NCBI RefSeq assembly: GCF_021184025.1
Contig: NZ_CP036537.1
Location: 4,836,001-4,900,000, forward strand
DNA length: 64,000 bases
Direction of reading: 5' to 3'
Source of the DNA: Rhodopseudomonas boonkerdii
GTDB taxonomy: Bacteria > Pseudomonadota > Alphaproteobacteria > Rhizobiales > Xanthobacteraceae
A model generated the notes under the pieces. That model was not told the origin of the DNA, made no database searches, and worked only from the letters and a program-made list of their open reading frames with translations. Shown here one piece after another: positions 60,866-64,000 of the stretch (the first letter of the stretch is position 1; every line of letters starts with the position of its first letter). The translations under genes and the position numbers were made by a program.

Positions 60866-62101
60866 TCACACCGGCTTCAGCAGGCTGGCTGCCGGCCTGA
60901 CGAATGTGCGGATACCCTTCTTGAAACCGAATATCGGCTGGGCAATCTCGCATACCGCCTGTGCCTTGGTCTCGCAATCCAGCACCACCAGGTCGGCGGG
61001 AAGGCCGACGGCGATGCCGTAGTCCTTTGCATTGAGCAGCTGTGCCGAGGCTGCTGTCACCAGATCGAGGCAATCAGCGAGATCGTCGTCACGGCCGATC
61101 TGCGCCACATTGGCATAGAGATTGACCATACGGATCAGCGACACGTCACCAAAAGGCGTGAAGGGATTCAGCACGTTGTTGGTGGAGACATTCGCATTCA
61201 CGCCGAGCGCACGCAGCTTGTGCGCCTGGGTGACGCCGCGCGGAACGTTGTGATCGTGATCGCGACCAGTGAGGAACAGATCGGTGGCCGGCAGGACGGT
61301 AACTGCAACACCGGCATTGGCAAGCCGCTGGGCCGCGGCTTCGAAATCCGCACGCGGCATGGCTGAGAGCTTCGTCGCATGGCCGATGGCGACACGTCCT
61401 CCCCAGCCGGCCGCCTCGGTCTGCCGGCAGACTTCCGTGAAATCGGCGCGCGAAGGATCGAGATCGAAATCGAGATGGAAATCGATATCGACATCGAACT
61501 CCCGCGCCATCGCGAAGATCTTTGCGATCTGGCCGTACGAATCCCTATCCATATAGGGCACCCCACCGACCACATCGGCGCTGTCGCGCAATGCCTGCAG
61601 CATCACCTCATCGCAGCCGGGATCGTCGAGCAGGCCTTCCTGCGGAAACACACAAAGCTGCAGGTCGATCGCCCAGGCGTAATCCTTCTTCAGCTGCTTG
61701 AGCGCCCGGAAGCTGGTGAGGCCGATGCGCGGGTCGACTTCGACATGGGTGCGCATCCGGTTCGTGCCATGGGTGATCGCCTTCTCCAGCGTACGCGCAG
61801 CACGCGCATAGACGTCCTCTTCGGTAAATTCGCGCTTGGCCTTGGCGACTTCGGCGACAACTTCGTCCAGCGTCCCGCGTGCGCAATTGCAGCGACCGAG
61901 CAGGCAGGACTTATCGAGATGAAGGTGGGTTTCAACGAAGCCCGGCAGCACCAGCCGGCCGTGCAGGTTCTGATCCGGCGCATCGCCCCGGGGCAGCCCG
62001 ACCTCGATGGCAGCGAAGCGGCCATCCCTGATGCCGATATCGAACGAACCGCCGGGCCGGTCCGCGATACGGGCATTGCGTAGAACTAGGTCGAACGTCA
62101 T
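60866..62101 (-). CDS. Amidohydrolase, cytosine-deaminase-like
   Basis: 411 residues, TIM-barrel amidohydrolase. Metal-ligand motif THLHLDK has H59 and H61, further His residues are H119 (RTHVEVD), H209 (DFHLDF) and H241 (GHATKL). In cytosine deaminase the positions after H209 and near 309 carry the catalytic Glu and Asp; here they read Phe212 and Asn308/309. The reaction may thus differ from deamination. ATG 62101 has AGGAG five to six bases upstream and the upstream reading was not used. It is encoded before the amidase. Confidence 0.82.
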   Translation of the reverse strand: MTFDLVLRNARIADRPGGSFDIGIRDGRFAAIEVGLPRGDAPDQNLHGRLVLPGFVETHLHLDKSCLLGRCNCARGTLDEVVAEVAKAKREFTEEDVYARAARTLEKAITHGTNRMRTHVEVDPRIGLTSFRALKQLKKDYAWAIDLQLCVFPQEGLLDDPGCDEVMLQALRDSADVVGGVPYMDRDSYGQIAKIFAMAREFDVDIDFHLDFDLDPSRADFTEVCRQTEAAGWGGRVAIGHATKLSAMPRADFEAAAQRLANAGVAVTVLPATDLFLTGRDHDHNVPRGVTQAHKLRALGVNANVSTNNVLNPFTPFGDVSLIRMVNLYANVAQIGRDDDLADCLDLVTAASAQLLNAKDYGIAVGLPADLVVLDCETKAQAVCEIAQPIFGFKKGIRTFVRPAASLLKPV

Positions 62102-62364
62102 AGGGGCTCCTGAAGGCATCGCGCAGTCGGCCGTTCTTATAGCCAGACCAGCCAAACCGGAAGCAAGACGTGCGCCAGTACGTATGCGATTATTCATCGC
62201 CACAATGCATTGAAAATAAAAGGAATATCTCCGACCTCACCCTTGCGGATCGCCCAATTTTCAGGCCTTCGAGCAAAAAAGTGCATACAATTTAGGATGC
62301 CTTGTGAATGCAATTCCGGAGACTCCCTGTTAGAATGGAGCATCACCTCATCCAGGAGCCCCCG

Positions 62365-62793
62365 ATGTCACAAACATCTGCACTCGCGCCCCTCGCCGAC
62401 GATACGGCCGATGCCGCCTCGCTCGTCGAACGCTTTCTTGTGGCATCGATGATCCCCGATCCGGAGACCGCCGGAACGTTGATGTCGGCCGATGTGGACA
62501 TCACCTTCACCGGCGGGCGCAAGTTCAAGCATCCGCGCGATGCCACCGCCTTCAATGCGATGCGCTACAAATGGGTGAAGAAGAAGATGGAGCGCACGGA
62601 TGTCGCACCCGGAGATGGCGAGACGGTCGTCTACAATACCGGCACGCTCTATGGCGAGTGGCACGACGGCACCACGTTCGAAGGCAATCGCTACGTCGAT
62701 CGCTTCGTGGTCCGCCGCGGCAAGATCGTGAAGATGGATGTCTGGAACGACAGCGCCGAACGCATTCTCGTTCGCATGGATATCGAGGCTTGA
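62365..62793 (+). CDS. NTF2-like / SnoaL-type protein
   Basis: 142 residues. The NTF2-like cone fold is indicated by ADDTADAASLVERFLVASMI, then ADVDITFTGGRKFKHP and the barrel end NRYVDRFVVRRGKIVKMDVW. Members are small-molecule enzymes or ligand-binding domains. ATG 62365 has AGGAG six to seven bases upstream. It is divergent from the amidohydrolase and convergent with the third TctC gene. Its place suggests a share in the same catabolic function, but there is no direct evidence. Confidence 0.78.
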   Translation: MSQTSALAPLADDTADAASLVERFLVASMIPDPETAGTLMSADVDITFTGGRKFKHPRDATAFNAMRYKWVKKKMERTDVAPGDGETVVYNTGTLYGEWHDGTTFEGNRYVDRFVVRRGKIVKMDVWNDSAERILVRMDIEA

Positions 62794-62804
62794 TACAGGC
62801 CTAT

Positions 62805-62834
62805 GAAAGCCGGCGACGACCGCCGCCGGCTTTC
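62805..62834. terminator. Bidirectional terminator-like hairpin
   Basis: GAAAGCCGGCG (62805-62815) is exactly complementary to CGCCGGCTTTC (62824-62834) around an eight-base loop, giving an 11-base-pair stem with short T-runs at each end. It lies between the convergent NTF2-like and TctC genes. Confidence 0.65.
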
Positions 62835-62838
62835 TGCG

Positions 62839-63795
62839 TCACTTTTCCGTCTTGAGCAGCGCCATGTTGGCGGCGACTTCCTTCACGACGAGGTCGTCGA
62901 TCGCTCTCGGCTCCATGGGCATCGGCACAACACCCATTTTCTTCAGCGCCGTCTGCATCTCCGGTTTGGCTAGCAATTTAGTGCTGACATCGTAGAGCTT
63001 GTTGACGATCTCGCGCGGCGTTTTCGACGACACAAATACACCGACCCAGGTATTGCTCACACCGTCCTTGAGACCAGCGTCGACCATCGAGGGTACGTCC
63101 GGTAGATCGGCACTACGCTCGGCAGTCGAGACAACCAGCGCCCGCACCTGCCCTTCGCGGATGAGCGGCAAGGCGGTGGCAGCCGGACAGAAATAGAAAT
63201 CGATGCGACCGCCGAGAATATCGGTGATGACTTCAGGCCCGCCGCGATAAGGTACATGCGTCGCCTCGAAGCCGCCAGCGCGGCGGAATTTCTCCGAGCT
63301 GATATGCACGGCACTGCCGACACCCACCGAGCCGAAATTGATCGACGAGCCCTTGGCGCGCGCATCCTTCAGGAAATCATCGACAGTCTTCCACGGACGA
63401 TCCTTCGGAATGATCATGATGTTCGGGACCGAGCCGATCATGACCACACCGGACAGATCTTTCGACGTGTCATAGGGCAGGTTTGCATTGATCGCCGGGG
63501 TGATGGTGAGTGCCGACGAATGCGCGATGATCGTGTAGCCATCGGGGTCCGACTTGGCGAGCGCAGCCGTGCCCACGGCTCCGCCACCGCCGACGCGATT
63601 TTCCACCACGATGGTCTGGCCAAGCTCAGGCCCCAGCCGCTCGAAGAACGTGCGTGGCATGACGTCCGTGGCACTGCCCGGACCAAACGGAATGATGGCC
63701 TTGATCAGCCGTGTCGGCCAGTTGGTCTCGGCCTGCACGGCGGTGCACAACAGCACGCCAGCAATAAAGCACGACCATCGCAGAAACTTATTCAT
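62839..63795 (-). CDS. Bug/TctC-family solute receptor (3)
   Basis: 318-residue secreted receptor. The signal peptide is MNKFLRWSCFIAGVLLCTAV ending in QAE. The family motifs are IPFGPGSATDVMPRTFFERL, ENRVGGGGAVGTAALAKSDP, and PYRGGPEVITDILGGRIDFY. The ligand pocket is not assigned. ATG 63795 has AGGAG six to seven bases upstream; the in-frame GTG-like reading upstream is unlikely. It faces the amidase/amidohydrolase pair and could provide their substrate. The upstream neighbour, on the same strand, is the gene cut by the right edge. Confidence 0.87.
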   Translation of the reverse strand: MNKFLRWSCFIAGVLLCTAVQAETNWPTRLIKAIIPFGPGSATDVMPRTFFERLGPELGQTIVVENRVGGGGAVGTAALAKSDPDGYTIIAHSSALTITPAINANLPYDTSKDLSGVVMIGSVPNIMIIPKDRPWKTVDDFLKDARAKGSSINFGSVGVGSAVHISSEKFRRAGGFEATHVPYRGGPEVITDILGGRIDFYFCPAATALPLIREGQVRALVVSTAERSADLPDVPSMVDAGLKDGVSNTWVGVFVSSKTPREIVNKLYDVSTKLLAKPEMQTALKKMGVVPMPMEPRAIDDLVVKEVAANMALLKTEK

Positions 63796-63888
63796 TACTG
63801 TCTCCTGCTGCGCCACTCGATGGAATGGTCGCCTCCGCAGGACATTAAAGCAAGAACCGGACCGGACGATTTTCAGCAGGACTGTCTT

Positions 63889-64000
63889 CTAAAACGACGC
63901 GCCGGCGCGCCGCTTCTTTCCCGGCATCTGCTCCGACTCTGCCGGCACCGGGCCAATGCGCAGCGCCGTGATCCGGTTGCGTTCACGACGCAGCACGCGG
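63889..64000 (-). CDS. C-terminal fragment of an unidentified protein (cut by window edge)
   Basis: The last 36 codons before the stop at 63889-63891 read RVLRRERNRITALRIGPVPA...KKRRAGASF. The basic tail and the RVLRRERNRITALRI strand resemble the end of HlyC/CorC-type transporter-associated domains, but this is only a likeness. The bulk of the gene lies to the right of the window. Confidence 0.35.
   Translation of the reverse strand, partial: RVLRRERNRITALRIGPVPAESEQMPGKKRRAGASF

Overview
The window looks like a chromosomal segment of an alphaproteobacterium of the Bradyrhizobiaceae/Nitrobacteraceae (Bradyrhizobium, Rhodopseudomonas, Tardiphaga or Afipia type). The reasons are the GC-rich coding style, alphaproteobacterial families (DUF1285, DUF2158, DUF2946, DUF4170, DUF6111, ScfR-type regulator), a rhizobial-type glycerol ABC operon, three Bug/TctC solute receptors, and many short paired-inverted intergenic repeats of the kind common in that family. 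I saw no rRNA, tRNA, CRISPR array, phage genes or intact insertion sequence.

Layout. 1-5602: a MarR-type regulator cut by the left edge, a periplasmic serine hydrolase, an Asp/Glu-racemase-like protein, a DUF2158 protein, and a leftward operon DUF1285 - CoA pyrophosphatase - DUF6111 - CCA-adding enzyme. 5855-12792: a rightward four-gene operon of MoxR ATPase, DUF58 protein, a BatA/DUF4159 fusion and a large membrane protein with a MIDAS-like motif. 12835-16566: a TctC receptor co-translated with an FAD aromatic-type monooxygenase, divergent from a LysR regulator. 16691-19603: a Zur-like operator, a DUF2946 protein and a ZnuD-like TonB receptor. 19797-28518: mostly single genes (GNAT, NUDIX, metallophosphoesterase, DUF4170, ScfR-type regulator, DUF1330, lytic transglycosylase, DUF1993, Old Yellow Enzyme). 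28736-32187: TctC, DUF1932 dehydrogenase and RraA-family protein divergent from a GntR regulator, followed by a decayed fragment of a second Old Yellow Enzyme.

32650-41334: a complete glycerol operon on the minus strand (GlpR, then GlpD-S-T-P-Q, a DUF2160 protein and GlpV) with overlapping or closely spaced genes. The ABC transporter brings glycerol in; GlpD is the dehydrogenase of the pathway. 41455-48027: fatty-acid beta-oxidation on the minus strand (FadE-like dehydrogenase, thiolase, hydratase/dehydrogenase, thioesterase, small protein). 48384-54158: a flavin reductase-like gene, then an RND efflux operon (adaptor, pump, TetR repressor) with a candidate operator over its -35 box. 54260-64000: an MFS carrier, a short Hsp70-like ATPase, Tex, an amidase plus amidohydrolase with an NTF2-like protein and a third TctC receptor, and the C-terminus of an unidentified gene.

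No gene cluster is clearly without precedent. The observations I rate highest are: asymmetric ATPase sites in the glycerol ABC transporter (degenerate signature in GlpT, missing H-loop His in GlpS); the Zur-like box with a possible stop-codon/Shine-Dalgarno RNA pairing in the zinc-type TonB locus; a DUF4159 domain placed behind an internal signal-like segment; candidate operators for the RND, DUF1330, FadE and glp promoters; and the frameshifted Old Yellow Enzyme relic. All functional calls come from reading motifs and family resemblance; no search was run.
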